NCBI GenBank assembly: GCA_028277445.1
Contig: JANQGG010000025.1
Span: forward strand, 1 to 64,000
Direction: 5' to 3'
Origin: Chloroherpetonaceae bacterium
GTDB taxonomy: Bacteria > Bacteroidota > Chlorobiia > Chlorobiales > Chloroherpetonaceae
DNA length: 64,000 nt
In this document: positions 1-9,090 of the stretch, one piece after another
Numbering within the stretch: position 1 is the first letter of the stretch
Layout of the letters: every line of letters starts with the position of its first letter
Notes under the pieces: model-generated
Database searches by the model: none
Told to the model about the DNA's origin: nothing
What the model saw: the letters and a program-made list of their open reading frames with translations, nothing else
Program-made: the position numbers and the translations under genes

Positions 1-40
1 AGAGGATTTAGGTGAGGGCGTTTAAGATGCTGAACAAATG

Positions 41-133
41 ACTAATGACGCATAGTATAGCTGTAACAAGGGGTTGCAACCCCTTGTTTTCGAAGCCACA
101 ACAGCCAGGGTGGAATAAGAACACGTTATTACT
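41..133 (+). repeat. Dispersed repeat family B, copy 1 (contains 24-base palindrome)
   Basis: The unit runs from 'actaatgacgca' through a perfect 24-base palindrome at 65-88 (arms aacaagggg / ccccttgtt around ttgcaa) to 'ggaataagaacacg'. Closely related copies are at 17079-17170 (inverted, same perfect palindrome at 17121-17144) and 62890-62980 (direct, degraded palindrome). It is non-coding and intergenic in all three places. It could be a MITE or REP-like element; no terminal inverted repeats or target duplications were established. Confidence 0.75.
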
Positions 134-160
134 TATTTGTTTATTGCCTAATATGAAAAC

Positions 161-347
161 TTCCAATGACGAATTTATAATTGAGCATATGTCTATGAAG
201 TCATTGCGATAAGCGCAGCGAAGAAGCAATCCAGACGCATTTTTTGGATCGCCGCACGCCTTAAAGGCGTTCGCGATGACCTATTAAAAAGTAGTTCGTC
301 ATTTCTTTTTTGTGTTTTTGGTCAAAAATTTCCGATTACTAATGACA
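161..347 (+). repeat. Dispersed repeat family A, copy 1
   Basis: About 185 bp beginning 'aatgacgaatttataattg' and ending near 'ccgattactaatgac'. A second direct copy at 16427-16645 shares long identical blocks (for example 'agaagcaatccagacgc', 'ggatcgccgcacgcctta', 'ggcgttcgcgatgacct'), with an extra ~25 bp inside the second copy. A partial copy of its 3' end is at 62985-63024. An internal inverted match (gcgatga / tcattgc) suggests a foldable non-coding element. Confidence 0.75.
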
Positions 348-469
348 AAATTTATTTGGCAAGTCGCTCCTGCGAAAGCAGAAGTCTATGGATCAACATA
401 CCGCTCCTCATTACGCTTCCCCGGCTTTAATCACCCTGAATTTCTAAAGCGAGTTATTTCAGATATCGC

Positions 470-1057
470 TCAAGAATTATGAACATGATTCCATTGCTTG
501 CAAACTTCGGCCACCCGCTCGCCAAACAGTTTTGCGGTTTCCAGATCGCCTTTTGGCGGTGCAATATCCGGCGGAGCATCTGAGGGCGATTGAGCCAACA
601 ATCCTGAAAACGCACCTAAATAATTCAGATCATTGCGCTGTGCTTTTGTTGAGTTCGCTGGCATGATACCGGTACCAACCCAGATCATAGAATGTTGCAT
701 CGCCAGCGTAAACATATAGTTGATGGTAGATAGCTTATCGCCATTCATGGATGCCGAATTGGTAAATCCCGCGGCAATTTTATCTTTCCAATCCTGATTA
801 AACCAACGCTTGCTGGAAGTATCGGCAATTTTTTTAAACTGCCAGGCTACAGAGCCCATATAGGTTGGCGATCCAAAAATAATGGCATCGGCCTCATCCA
901 AGCGTTGCCAGTTTTCCTCAGAAATATTGCCTTCATCATCAATGGCAATTAAGTGCGGGGTGGTTTCATGAACGGATTCAACGCCGCTCATCACCGCATT
1001 GGCAAGTTTTTCAGTATGGCCGTACCCACTGTAAAAAATCACCGCAATTTTGACCAT
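470..1057 (-). CDS. Flavodoxin/NAD(P)H:quinone oxidoreductase family protein (WrbA-like)
   Basis: A 195-residue flavodoxin-fold protein expected to bind FMN and act in the cytoplasm as a flavin-dependent quinone reductase or electron carrier. The N-terminus has a beta strand followed by the phosphate-binding loop S10-G-Y-G-H-T15, and the second FMN-contacting segment G62-S-P-T-Y-M-G68 follows 'DAIIF'. Length matches the WrbA/flavodoxin family (~190-200). The start is well supported: the ATG is preceded by a strong purine-rich ribosome site (gaggagg). It is monocistronic and lies next to repeat sequence. The exact substrate cannot be told from sequence, and a general NADPH-dependent FMN reductase is the main alternative. 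Confidence 0.85.
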   Translation of the reverse strand: MVKIAVIFYSGYGHTEKLANAVMSGVESVHETTPHLIAIDDEGNISEENWQRLDEADAIIFGSPTYMGSVAWQFKKIADTSSKRWFNQDWKDKIAAGFTNSASMNGDKLSTINYMFTLAMQHSMIWVGTGIMPANSTKAQRNDLNYLGAFSGLLAQSPSDAPPDIAPPKGDLETAKLFGERVAEVCKQWNHVHNS

Positions 1058-1273
1058 GCTCGTTCCTCCTCGTTTTTTTAGTGTTGAAAATCAAAAAGCT
1101 AAACACGCATTCCAGGCTCAATGTTGTTTTTTCATTTGATTTATATTAACGCAACCTTATTCAATAAAAAAATGCGTTTATATTGAAAAACCAACCCCAT
1201 GCATTACGTTGAACGTTCAAAAATTGCAAATGACGTGGTTTTAATCATTCATTTAAATCATCAAGGTTTTATT

Positions 1274-1711
1274 ATGGCTCGTTTATTGTTAATCGTATGG
1301 GTTTTACTGATAGGTTCGGTAACTCAAGCTTATGCCCAGGATGAAGAACGTGAGTTCCTGTACGATTTTTTAAAGGGGAATTACACGATTGTTGGTCGAT
1401 ATCCCGAATCAAATGTGGCCTATTCAGGAACACTGATCCTTGAACGAACAACGAATGAGCTAAAAATGACACGGATCATTGATGGCAAAAAAATTAGAGG
1501 ACGAGCCTGGATTGCTGAAGTGTTGGCTGATAAAATCAAGGTATTAAAAGCTGAGTTTCATAGCGATGGGCGAACCTATGAAATCACTTATCTCATTGAT
1601 TCCGACCTGGACAATTACGCCAGGCTTTCTGGTTTGGTCTATTTCAAATCCGAAAAAACGCGTCAGCCCGGTTTGGAAGCGCTGTTTATTAAACAGGAGC
1701 CGATGGATTAA
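1274..1711 (+). CDS. Small secreted protein of unknown function
   Basis: About 145 residues from the ATG at 1274. The frame is open upstream to 1199, but the 1274 start puts a clean signal peptide (M-A-R, hydrophobic LLLIVWVLLIG, cleavage near A-Y-A-Q) at the N-terminus and has an 'aagg' element upstream. The mature part is small and rich in beta-type, charged sequence ('YSGTLILERT', 'GRAWIAEVLADKIKVL', 'YEITYLIDSDLDNYARL'), reminiscent of lipocalin-like periplasmic proteins, but I recognise no family. Its last bases overlap the convergent ccmB 3' end by 4 bp. Confidence 0.7.
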   Translation: MARLLLIVWVLLIGSVTQAYAQDEEREFLYDFLKGNYTIVGRYPESNVAYSGTLILERTTNELKMTRIIDGKKIRGRAWIAEVLADKIKVLKAEFHSDGRTYEITYLIDSDLDNYARLSGLVYFKSEKTRQPGLEALFIKQEPMD

Positions 1712-2379
1712 TCCTCCAAAACATAATCAAACAACATCCATCCTAAAACGAGCATAATGGCTGAATAGGCCAGGAGCAGGTTTAAATCAATGCCGGCTTG
1801 TTGCCATTGATTGCCGGTATCTGTTGATAGCCGCGTTGCCCTGACAACCAGCCAAATACAAGGCAAAATTGGTGGAAATGAAAGCACGGCAAACAAGCTT
1901 CCGCGCGATGTTGTTCCGGCCACAATGGCGCTAATAAGCGTTAAGGGAATGGCTGTGGCAAGGCTACCTAAACCCATTGTTAAGGCAAACATACCATAAC
2001 TTTCGACCGATAACTTTAACGCGGCAACGTAAAGCAACGCAACCAGCATGTTTATTCCCAACGCTAACAATAAATTGTAGATCAGCTTCCCAAAAAAAAT
2101 TGCCGTTGGGGGGTAAGAAATTTTTAAAAACAACAATGTTCCCTGCTCGGCTTCACCGACAAAACCCCGTTGCAAGGCTGCCATTGCTGAAAAAAAAATG
2201 GTATTCCACATCAATGTGGCAAGCAAGGTATTTTCGAGGCGCTCTCCGGCAAATGAAAAAACCACCAACGAAACCGAAATTAAAACAAAAAGAAGGATGA
2301 GATTTAAGCCATAGCGGGTACGAAATTCAAGAACAAAGTCTTTTTTAACCACCTGCCATATCGCGTTTATGGTTTCCAT
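1708..2379 (-). CDS. ccmB: Heme exporter protein CcmB
   Basis: A 223-residue polytopic membrane protein matching the CcmB permease of the CcmABC cytochrome c maturation transporter in length and topology. About six hydrophobic segments are visible, and conserved-looking stretches include 'DFVLEFRTRYGLN', 'FVGEAEQGTL' and 'LTLISAIVAGTTSRG'. With CcmA ATPase it supports heme handover to CcmC/CcmE in the inner membrane. It is the last gene of an apparent minus-strand run ilvE-holB-ccmB (15 bp after holB). No ccmA or ccmC is adjacent, so the partners must be elsewhere. The call is firm at family level. Confidence 0.88.
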   Translation of the reverse strand: METINAIWQVVKKDFVLEFRTRYGLNLILLFVLISVSLVVFSFAGERLENTLLATLMWNTIFFSAMAALQRGFVGEAEQGTLLFLKISYPPTAIFFGKLIYNLLLALGINMLVALLYVAALKLSVESYGMFALTMGLGSLATAIPLTLISAIVAGTTSRGSLFAVLSFPPILPCIWLVVRATRLSTDTGNQWQQAGIDLNLLLAYSAIMLVLGWMLFDYVLED

Positions 2380-2394
2380 AGGAAAATGTTTTAT

Positions 2395-3561
2395 CTAGCG
2401 ATTCAATGCAGCTTTTAGTTCATAACTAAGATTGGAAAATAACAAAAGCGGATTGGCATTACGAGTCAGGGCATACTGGGCTTGTTCAACATCGTTTGCT
2501 GCTTTCTGAAAATCCGCAAGCGGGAAATTCATTGCAAATTTTTCAATAACAGGCTCAATATCTGCGTTTAGTAAATCGCTTTTAAGCCCGTTTTTATATC
2601 GAACCACATCCTGAAAAATCAGGAGCATGGCCGTTAGCCATTGGCGCTGATCTTGCCGGGTACGATCTCGTTTTGTGATTGCTTCAATCGCCCGAATTAC
2701 TTCTAAGCCACGATCCGCCGAAAGCAAAACCCGCAAAAAATGCAGCGCTTCATCCCGGCACAATTGCAAATATGGCGGTTCATCTGTTTCCAGACATTGC
2801 TGCGCCATGCTTAACACATGATTCATATTGCCCTGCGCATAGCTGGAAATAAACTTCAATTGCTGATTATCCAATTCGAAACGAGCATCTTTTAAATAAC
2901 CCTGAATTTCCTGGGAGTGAATCTTTGAAAACTTTAACGGTTGGCATCGAGAAACAACCGTTGGAAGGAGCTTTTCGGGTCGCGACGACACTAAAATAAA
3001 GAGAACAAATCCCGGCGGTTCTTCCAATATTTTTAAGAGCTTGTTGGCAGCAGCATCGTTCAAACGATCGGCCTGAGAAATAATAAACACGCGTCGTTTA
3101 TGTTGAAGCGGTTTAAACCCGGCTTTTTCCTGCAACATCAATATCTGATCTTTTAAAATCCCCATCGATTTATCCATACTCATGGTAAAGTACGGATTGC
3201 GTCGTTTTTCATCATAGAGAGATTTTAAACGATCCAGAGCGTCTTCATGGCGGGATTTGTTACTGGAAGACTCAGCGGGTTTTTCAAGCAAAATCTTTTC
3301 AACCGGGAAAATAATTTCAAGATGAGGATGCGAAAGGTCTTGAATTTTCAAACAGCTCTCGCAGGTGTCGCAAGCTTCGGCGTTTTGAACGGCTTTGGGG
3401 TCATCACAATTCAAAACCTTGGCAACTTCAAGCGCGGCACTTTCTTTTCCGATACCTTCGGGCCCTAAAAAAAGATAGGCGTTCGGAAGCCTGTCGTGAG
3501 CAATGGCCTGTTTTAAATTATGAACGGCTTCATCTTGACCGATAATTTGGGCCCAAGCCAT
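2395..3561 (-). CDS. holB: DNA polymerase III delta' subunit
   Basis: A 388-residue AAA+ clamp-loader protein that helps load the beta clamp on DNA. Visible features: 'WAQIIGQDEAVHNL' start typical of DnaX/HolB; a P-loop-like G33-P-E-G-I-G-K-E40 (altered Walker A, as usual for delta'); zinc-module cysteines C52, C64, C67, C70; 'NKLLKILEEPP' and the SRC arginine-finger motif in 'TVVSRCQPL'. A ~45-residue charged insertion ('EKPAESSSNKSRHE...') after the zinc module makes it longer than E. coli HolB (334). It lies 7 bp after ilvE and 15 bp before ccmB, suggesting co-transcription. Confidence 0.9.
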   Translation of the reverse strand: MAWAQIIGQDEAVHNLKQAIAHDRLPNAYLFLGPEGIGKESAALEVAKVLNCDDPKAVQNAEACDTCESCLKIQDLSHPHLEIIFPVEKILLEKPAESSSNKSRHEDALDRLKSLYDEKRRNPYFTMSMDKSMGILKDQILMLQEKAGFKPLQHKRRVFIISQADRLNDAAANKLLKILEEPPGFVLFILVSSRPEKLLPTVVSRCQPLKFSKIHSQEIQGYLKDARFELDNQQLKFISSYAQGNMNHVLSMAQQCLETDEPPYLQLCRDEALHFLRVLLSADRGLEVIRAIEAITKRDRTRQDQRQWLTAMLLIFQDVVRYKNGLKSDLLNADIEPVIEKFAMNFPLADFQKAANDVEQAQYALTRNANPLLLFSNLSYELKAALNR

Positions 3562-3568
3562 AAAAACC

Positions 3569-4546
3569 TCAAGAGGCTGAGTTGGTTGTGATTTTGGATC
3601 CTAAAACACCATCAGTACCATTGGTGCTGGCACCGGAAAGAAACGTCAGCCAACCACGCGAGTTTTCACCATGCTTAATAACATCAAAATAGCTTTGCTG
3701 TAACTTTTTGGTAATCGGCCCGATTTTACCGTCGCCTACGGTGTATTTATCAACGGATCGTACCGGAGTTATTTCAGCGGCTGTTCCGGTCATAAAAATC
3801 TCATCGGCAACGTAGAGCATTTCGCGGTTGATCATCGTTTCTTTAAGAGGAATATCCAAATCTTCGGCTATTGTCATAACCGCACCGCGTGTAATTCCGG
3901 GAAGAATAGATTGAGAAGAAACCGGCGTCATGATCTGCCCATCTCGAATCACAAAAATATTTTCACCACTGCCTTCCGAAACATAACCAAATACATCCAA
4001 AGCAATACCTTCTGCGTAGCCATCCATGACCGCTTCCATCTTAATCAACTGAGAATTGAGATAATTTCCACCTGCTTTCGCTCCTGCTGGAAATGTATTT
4101 GGCGCTTGACGCTGCCAAGTGGAAAATTTAACATCAACGCCTTTTTCCAAAACATCTTCACCCAAATAACTGCCCCATTCCCATGTTGCAATAGCCACTT
4201 CAACGCTCGCGCCTGTCGGATTTACACCAAGAGCGCCGGTTCCGCGATACACAATCGGGCGAATATAACAGGAACGATGTTTATTTTCGCTAACGAGTTC
4301 AACAATCGCTTTTTCAACCTCTTCCTGAGTATAAGGCATCTCTACACGATAAATTTTGGCTGAATCAAACAATCGCCTAACATGTTCTTTTAAAAACAAA
4401 ATGGCCGATCCTTTATCGGTATCATAACATCGGATACCTTCAAACATGGAAGAGCCATAATGAATCGCATGCGATAGAATGTGAATTTTTGCATCCTCAA
4501 AAGGGATGATTTCTCCATTCATCCATATTTTTTCGGTCTTGTTCAT
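3569..4546 (-). CDS. ilvE: Branched-chain amino acid aminotransferase
   Basis: A 325-residue class IV PLP aminotransferase catalysing the last step of Val/Leu/Ile synthesis with glutamate as amino donor. It closely follows bacterial IlvE: '[15 protein letters not shown]' start, 'FEGIRCYDT', PLP lysine K157 in 'AGAKAGGNY', '[11 protein letters not shown]', 'LPGITRGAV' and '[18 protein letters not shown]'. It is somewhat longer than the usual ~305 because of a small Ser/Gly/Thr-rich C-terminal tail after 'GWLTFLSG'. It appears to be the first gene of the run leading into holB and ccmB; upstream is a 255 bp spacer. Confidence 0.93.
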   Translation of the reverse strand: MNKTEKIWMNGEIIPFEDAKIHILSHAIHYGSSMFEGIRCYDTDKGSAILFLKEHVRRLFDSAKIYRVEMPYTQEEVEKAIVELVSENKHRSCYIRPIVYRGTGALGVNPTGASVEVAIATWEWGSYLGEDVLEKGVDVKFSTWQRQAPNTFPAGAKAGGNYLNSQLIKMEAVMDGYAEGIALDVFGYVSEGSGENIFVIRDGQIMTPVSSQSILPGITRGAVMTIAEDLDIPLKETMINREMLYVADEIFMTGTAAEITPVRSVDKYTVGDGKIGPITKKLQQSYFDVIKHGENSRGWLTFLSGASTNGTDGVLGSKITTNSAS

Positions 4547-4747
4547 AACTCAATCTTGCCTAGAAAAATTAATTAAGCGATAACGCTTAAAACTGAAAGC
4601 CAGTTTGGATTTGTAAAAAGGATGCTACACCACAAGCGAAGAGAACCGTTGAAGAGGCATCGTTTCGTTAAATTCATCTAGGTAATATAAAAATTGATGC
4701 AATTTCAGCAAATGTTTTGAAAAGATTCTCTTGTGTGGGAAATTGTG

Positions 4748-4791
4748 AGAAAAGCTGCCGCCAATTTTGGCAAACCTGCAACAGCTTTTCT
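4748..4791 (-). terminator. Intrinsic terminator downstream of the redoxin gene
   Basis: A perfect 10 bp inverted repeat (agaaaagctg 4748-4757 / cagcttttct 4782-4791) lies directly after the minus-strand redoxin stop and is T-rich at the distal arm when read on the minus strand. It separates the dsbD-redoxin unit from ilvE. Confidence 0.65.
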
Positions 4792-4801
4792 TAAGGGTTA
4801 A

Positions 4802-5458
4802 CTAATATTTAATGCTGCAACCATATGGTCGGGTTAAAGATGTGGATACTGTTTTTCCTGCCAGCAGTTCATCCAGGGCTCTTTGGACATAATTAACTTC
4901 GGCTTTAGTTCCACCATTAGTGCTTCTATCGTCATCTATTGCGCCCTGATAGGCCAGTTTTCCGGTTTTATCAATGATGTACATATGAGGCGTTGTCTTA
5001 GCGCTGTATAGCTTACCAACTTCTCCGGTTTTATCAATCAATTGTGCGGTGTAATCAGCCTTCCACTCCGTATAAATCTCACTTAAACCTTTGGAAGACT
5101 TGTAATCATGATGATCGGGATTTGTTGAATTCATGACCAACCAAACCACGTCTTTTTCTTTATACTTTTTTTGAAGCGATTGCATGTTACCGGTTTTATA
5201 ATGAGCAACCACAAACGGGCATCCCGGATTTGTCCATTCCAATACAACCGGCTTACCTTTAAAATCAGAAAGTGAATGCGAATTTCCCGAAAGATCTGTT
5301 AAGGTGAAATTTGGCGCCATCTCATCAGCAGCAAGTCCGGGCGCTGAAGCGTGAGTAACCGTAACCAAAACGATGCTGAAAAAAAACATCATCGAAAGAA
5401 TTAATACTGAGGCTCTTGCAATAACTTTACGCGTTTTTTGAGGCGATTCCTGGTTCAT
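4802..5458 (-). CDS. Membrane-anchored redoxin (AhpC/TSA-TlpA family)
   Basis: A 218-residue protein with one N-terminal hydrophobic segment (about 15-37; anchor or signal) and a thioredoxin-fold redoxin domain from ~45 ('APNFTLTDLSGNSHSLSDFKGKP'). The active-site region reads W75-T-N-P-G-C80-P-F, so it has a single peroxidatic-type cysteine rather than CxxC. This places it with the AhpC/TSA redoxins exported to the periplasm. A second Cys lies near the C-terminus ('YGCSIKY'). It follows the DsbD-type gene by 17 bp, so it may be reduced by it; that partnership is inferred. Confidence 0.82.
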   Translation of the reverse strand: MNQESPQKTRKVIARASVLILSMMFFFSIVLVTVTHASAPGLAADEMAPNFTLTDLSGNSHSLSDFKGKPVVLEWTNPGCPFVVAHYKTGNMQSLQKKYKEKDVVWLVMNSTNPDHHDYKSSKGLSEIYTEWKADYTAQLIDKTGEVGKLYSAKTTPHMYIIDKTGKLAYQGAIDDDRSTNGGTKAEVNYVQRALDELLAGKTVSTSLTRPYGCSIKY

Positions 5459-5475
5459 AATGATGAGCGTTTAGT

Positions 5476-7647
5476 TTATGGATTATTTAAACTGAGTGTT
5501 TGCGCTCGTGCTTTTTGGAATGCTTCAATCAACATGGTTTGGGTGATAACTTCAGGTAAAACAATCGGTTCGTTCATTTTTCCACCGGGTATTACCACAT
5601 ATAAGGGCACGCCTGAACGTCCAAAACGTTTTAAGAGTTGGGTGATTTCATCATTTCTACTCGTCCAGTCAGCTTTGATCGGCGTTATGCCATACTTTTC
5701 AATTTTTTCTCGTATAAGCGTTGTTTCCAAAACAGTCTGTTCGGTTACCTTACAGGTAAAACACCAATCTGCCGTAAAATCAATGAACACGGGCGATCCG
5801 GAGCTGACAGTTTCCTCTAAAAACGCCGAATCAAAAGCATTCCATTTAATTGTCGAGTGCGTTTGATTCTCTAAAGTTTTTGCGGTGGCATTTCGTTCCC
5901 GAATCGGAAACCAAAGTTCAAACGTTACGATGTAAGAAAACAGGATAATCACGCCCGAAACCATCCACACACTGATGCGTTTGGCTTTTGATGCATTGAA
6001 ATCTAAAAATGAACCAACCATCCACAATGCAAACCCAATACCTAAAAGCAGGGTTAATGTGACAACAATTGCCTGCGAGCCCAATTGACTGCCCAGAACC
6101 GATAGCAGCCAGATGAGGGTTGCAAACAATAAAAATCCCATACCTTGCTTAAATCGATTCATCCATGGGCCGGGTTTGGGTACAAATTTTAACCATTCGG
6201 GATGCCACGAAAGCAACACATATGGCGATGCAAGCCCTAAACCAACCACGCTAAAAACAAGTAAAATGATGAAAAAGGGCTGTGAAAACGCAAAGCCTAA
6301 TGCCGTGCCTAAAAATGGCGCCGTACAAGGCGTTGCAAGCGTTGTAGCGAGCACCCCGTTCATGAATGAACCCAGCCAATCATTTCTTGATAAACTTGAC
6401 CCAACCTGGCCGGTAAGGCTTGGCGTGGAAAACTCAAAAACGCCAACCAGATTCAACCCAAACACAAACACGATAACCGACATGGCAACAACAAATGCCG
6501 GGGATTGAAATTGGAATCCCCACCCTATCTGCTCTCCGGCTTGTTGCAACAGACCCACAACTCCAGCCAGCGACCAAAAAGAAACCAATACGCCCAGCAA
6601 AAATGCAACGCTTAAATTTCGGGTATGCGCTTTATCTTTTTGGGCATGCTCCACAAATCCCAGTACCTTGAGCGACAAAACCGGCAATACGCATGGCATA
6701 ATATTCAGAAGCAACCCACCAACAAATGCAAGCCCTAAAATGGCTATCAAAGAAACCTGCAAACCGGCATCCGTTTCAGGATCAGGAGTGGAAAACGCCT
6801 CCTGAACCTGGCTGAGTTGCGATGAAATAATAACCCCGCCATCGGCCACTTTTAAAACACCTTTGATATCTCGAACGCGACTTGTATCCGAATTGAGTTG
6901 AAGCGGAATATTAATTTTGCCTTGTTCTATTGTTATGCTGTTATAATTAATCACAGCATCGTTGATGGCGTAGGGAAAAAAATCCTTGATTTCTGCCAGA
7001 TTTGATCCCTGGAAAATCAACTGGATTTCAGCGTTACTTTTATCTTGCTTGATCTCGGCATGCTGAAGTCGAATGTCTGATGTATTGATTGTTTGAGGAA
7101 GTTTGGCTTGCCATTTTTCAATCTCTTTTTGTCCTTGCGTTAATTCATTTGCATTTAAGGAGGATACATTAAGCGAGGCTATACCTTCTCCGGGCAAGCA
7201 GGTTTCTTTACAAACCAACCAATTGATATTGGCGGTGATTTCAGGGATATTTTCCGTTATGGTTTTTGGCGGCACAACCGTAGCTAAAAGCATCACTTCA
7301 CGGCTGTAACCAAAACCAACCACACCACTTTCCACAAATTTTACCGGCACAGGATGGAGCAATTCCTGAACCTGATAGCCATCGGGCAATTGCCAGTTAA
7401 TATCAATTGGCAGTCCGGCATCACCGGGATTTATCCAATAGATGTGCCAACCGGGTTCAATCGTAAAATGCACCCCAACCGTAAATGGTTTTGTCAGGTC
7501 TTGATTTCCAACAACCAGTTTTGGCTTAACCAATGAGCTGCCACCCAAAAACTGGCCCTTTACAGCATCAGTATTGCTTATAAGCAACAGAGCAAATATG
7601 GGAAATATGGCAAAGCGTTTGAATAAATGGTGAGCTAAAAACAACAT
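5476..7647 (-). CDS. DsbD-family thiol:disulfide interchange protein
   Basis: A 723-residue inner-membrane protein that would carry reducing power from cytosolic thioredoxin to the periplasm. Order of parts: signal/anchor; N-terminal periplasmic DsbD-alpha-like domain (~30-290, with 'NWLVCKETCLPGEG' containing a cysteine pair); a CcdA/DsbD transmembrane core (~295-585) with the two conserved half-site cysteines in 'NIMPCVLP' and 'ATPCTAPF'; and a C-terminal thioredoxin domain with the redox motif in 'DWCFTCKVTEQ'. Length is longer than E. coli DsbD (565) but typical of the ScsB-like/Bacteroidetes form. The next gene (17 bp downstream) is an exported redoxin, a likely client. Confidence 0.88.
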   Translation of the reverse strand: MLFLAHHLFKRFAIFPIFALLLISNTDAVKGQFLGGSSLVKPKLVVGNQDLTKPFTVGVHFTIEPGWHIYWINPGDAGLPIDINWQLPDGYQVQELLHPVPVKFVESGVVGFGYSREVMLLATVVPPKTITENIPEITANINWLVCKETCLPGEGIASLNVSSLNANELTQGQKEIEKWQAKLPQTINTSDIRLQHAEIKQDKSNAEIQLIFQGSNLAEIKDFFPYAINDAVINYNSITIEQGKINIPLQLNSDTSRVRDIKGVLKVADGGVIISSQLSQVQEAFSTPDPETDAGLQVSLIAILGLAFVGGLLLNIMPCVLPVLSLKVLGFVEHAQKDKAHTRNLSVAFLLGVLVSFWSLAGVVGLLQQAGEQIGWGFQFQSPAFVVAMSVIVFVFGLNLVGVFEFSTPSLTGQVGSSLSRNDWLGSFMNGVLATTLATPCTAPFLGTALGFAFSQPFFIILLVFSVVGLGLASPYVLLSWHPEWLKFVPKPGPWMNRFKQGMGFLLFATLIWLLSVLGSQLGSQAIVVTLTLLLGIGFALWMVGSFLDFNASKAKRISVWMVSGVIILFSYIVTFELWFPIRERNATAKTLENQTHSTIKWNAFDSAFLEETVSSGSPVFIDFTADWCFTCKVTEQTVLETTLIREKIEKYGITPIKADWTSRNDEITQLLKRFGRSGVPLYVVIPGGKMNEPIVLPEVITQTMLIEAFQKARAQTLSLNNP

Positions 7648-7740
7648 GGCATGAACTTAATTTTAAATTTTGAAAACCAAACGGGTGCTATGACGAATAG
7701 TTTCAAAGTAGAGATTTGCCCTGCCTCTTTAAAGATAGCA

Positions 7741-8502
7741 TTATAATCCAAATAATCTTATTGATGTCTTATATACTTCTTGTTGAACATTGCTCAACGA
7801 TATTTTTTTTACTTCGGCAATCTTTTTTGCCACTTCAACCACGTAGGCCGGTTCATTGCGTTTTCCACGGTAAGGAACAGGGGCTAAATATGGGCAGTCG
7901 GTTTCGGTTATCAGATCGTCAAGCGACATTGCTGTAACGACTTCCGGTAATGTACTTTTCTTGAAGGTTACAATCCCAGGAATAGAAATTTTAAATCCGA
8001 GTTTTACCGAATAATTCGCTTCATCCACTCCGCCGGAAAAACAGTGCATCATCCCTCGCAAGCCCGAATGCGACTCTTCTTCCAGAATTTTAAATGTATC
8101 CGGCCAGGCATCGCGCGAGTGGATCACCACCGGCAAATCCAGTTCTTTGGCCAGCTTCAGGGATTCACGAAAGACCATTTGCTGCTTTGCTTTATCAATG
8201 TTCGGATAGTGGTAATCCAAACCGATTTCGCCAATCCCAACCACGTTGTTATCATTGGCTTGAGCGGCTAAATCAGCTATTTGATTGGGTGAGAAATCAT
8301 CAAGATCGCCAGGGTGAAATCCCACATTGGCATAGGCAAACTCATGCTGCCTGGCAAATTCAAGCGCTTCCAGGCTCGTTTGGAGATTTGTTCCGGGGTG
8401 AATCAAAAGACCGACGCCGGCTTGTTGAAGTCGCTTTATAACGTCCTCTCGATCGTCGTCGTATTGCGGAAAACTCAAATGACAATGTGCATCTACAAAC
8501 AT
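7741..8502 (-). CDS. tatD: TatD family metal-dependent hydrolase (DNase)
   Basis: About 253 residues with the complete metal-binding set of the TatD amidohydrolase superfamily: 'DAHCHL' (HxH) at the start, 'GEIGLDYHY', 'VIHSRDAW', 'MHCFSGG' and 'ETDCPYLAP'. These cytosolic enzymes are 3'-5' exonucleases/deoxyribonucleases. Two starts are possible: a GTG at 8520 overlapping the lspA stop, or the ATG at 8502 that directly precedes 'FVDAHCH' and has an 'aaagg' site about 10 bases upstream. I prefer 8502 on that basis and on family N-termini. It is the last gene of the lspA-containing minus-strand run. Confidence 0.9.
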   Translation of the reverse strand: MFVDAHCHLSFPQYDDDREDVIKRLQQAGVGLLIHPGTNLQTSLEALEFARQHEFAYANVGFHPGDLDDFSPNQIADLAAQANDNNVVGIGEIGLDYHYPNIDKAKQQMVFRESLKLAKELDLPVVIHSRDAWPDTFKILEEESHSGLRGMMHCFSGGVDEANYSVKLGFKISIPGIVTFKKSTLPEVVTAMSLDDLITETDCPYLAPVPYRGKRNEPAYVVEVAKKIAEVKKISLSNVQQEVYKTSIRLFGL

Positions 8503-8519
8503 AGCCCGATTGCCTTTCA

Positions 8520-9053
8520 CTAACTGGGTTTGTGCTGTTGCTCCTGAAGGTTTGGTTCTGAAGCCGGCGTTTCTTCAAAAATATGCTGATACCAGATCAG
8601 CATGATTGCCACGCCGATGGTAATGGCCGAATCGGCAATGTTAAATATTGGCCAGAGCGCAATGTACTTTCCGAAGATGTAGCCTTTATAGAGATCAAAA
8701 TGAATAAAATCAATAACCTGACCGTACAAAAACCGGTCGATCAAATTCCCGATTGCGCCGCCAATGATCAACCCAAAAGCAAGGATATAATAGATGTTAT
8801 CTCGTTTGGTTTTATAGAGGTAATAAAAAATACCGATGGTGGCAATCAAAGCAAAAATCGTAATGAACATTGGGCCGGCCAATTCCAAGCCGAACGCAAT
8901 CCCAGGGTTTTCCGTGTATGTAAATTTCAACCAATCACCAATTAAGTCGATTTGGCCAGGACCATAAAAAATAAACTGCTTCGCCAGTTGTTTCGTTATT
9001 TGATCCAATGTGATCACGCCAAAAGCAATCCAGATTATTTTCGATATCATCAC
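8520..9053 (-). CDS. lspA: Lipoprotein signal peptidase (signal peptidase II)
   Basis: A 177-residue four-helix inner-membrane aspartyl protease that removes signal peptides from prolipoproteins. The two catalytic aspartates sit in the diagnostic motifs 'GNLIDRFLYGQVIDFI' and 'FNIADSAITIG', and the N-terminal 'DQITKQLAKQFI' and 'YTENPGIAFG' also match the family. Length is slightly above the usual 160-170 because of a polar C-terminal tail. The stop overlaps the alternative GTG start of tatD; a transglutaminase-like gene lies 37 bp upstream in the same direction. Confidence 0.94.
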   Translation of the reverse strand: MMISKIIWIAFGVITLDQITKQLAKQFIFYGPGQIDLIGDWLKFTYTENPGIAFGLELAGPMFITIFALIATIGIFYYLYKTKRDNIYYILAFGLIIGGAIGNLIDRFLYGQVIDFIHFDLYKGYIFGKYIALWPIFNIADSAITIGVAIMLIWYQHIFEETPASEPNLQEQQHKPS

Positions 9054-9090
9054 TAAACGTGTAATTAGGGTTATTCAAAAAGTTATGAAT

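Larger units (their letters stand above)
1..469. other. Gene-free stretch made of dispersed repeats
   Basis: No convincing coding region lies here; the short minus-strand open frame near the left edge falls inside repeat sequence, lacks a recognisable product and is treated as noise. The stretch contains one copy each of two dispersed repeats (listed separately) and ends just beyond the 3' end of the flavodoxin-like gene. The same repeat order (palindromic unit, then a segment ending in a conserved 'ttactaatga' motif) recurs near 62.9-63.02 kb. Confidence 0.6.

Noticed and set aside
8-229. Minus-strand 73-codon open frame at the left edge
   Set aside because: It runs through repeat families A and B, has no recognisable product or ribosome site and its counterpart in the second repeat copy is not conserved as a protein.
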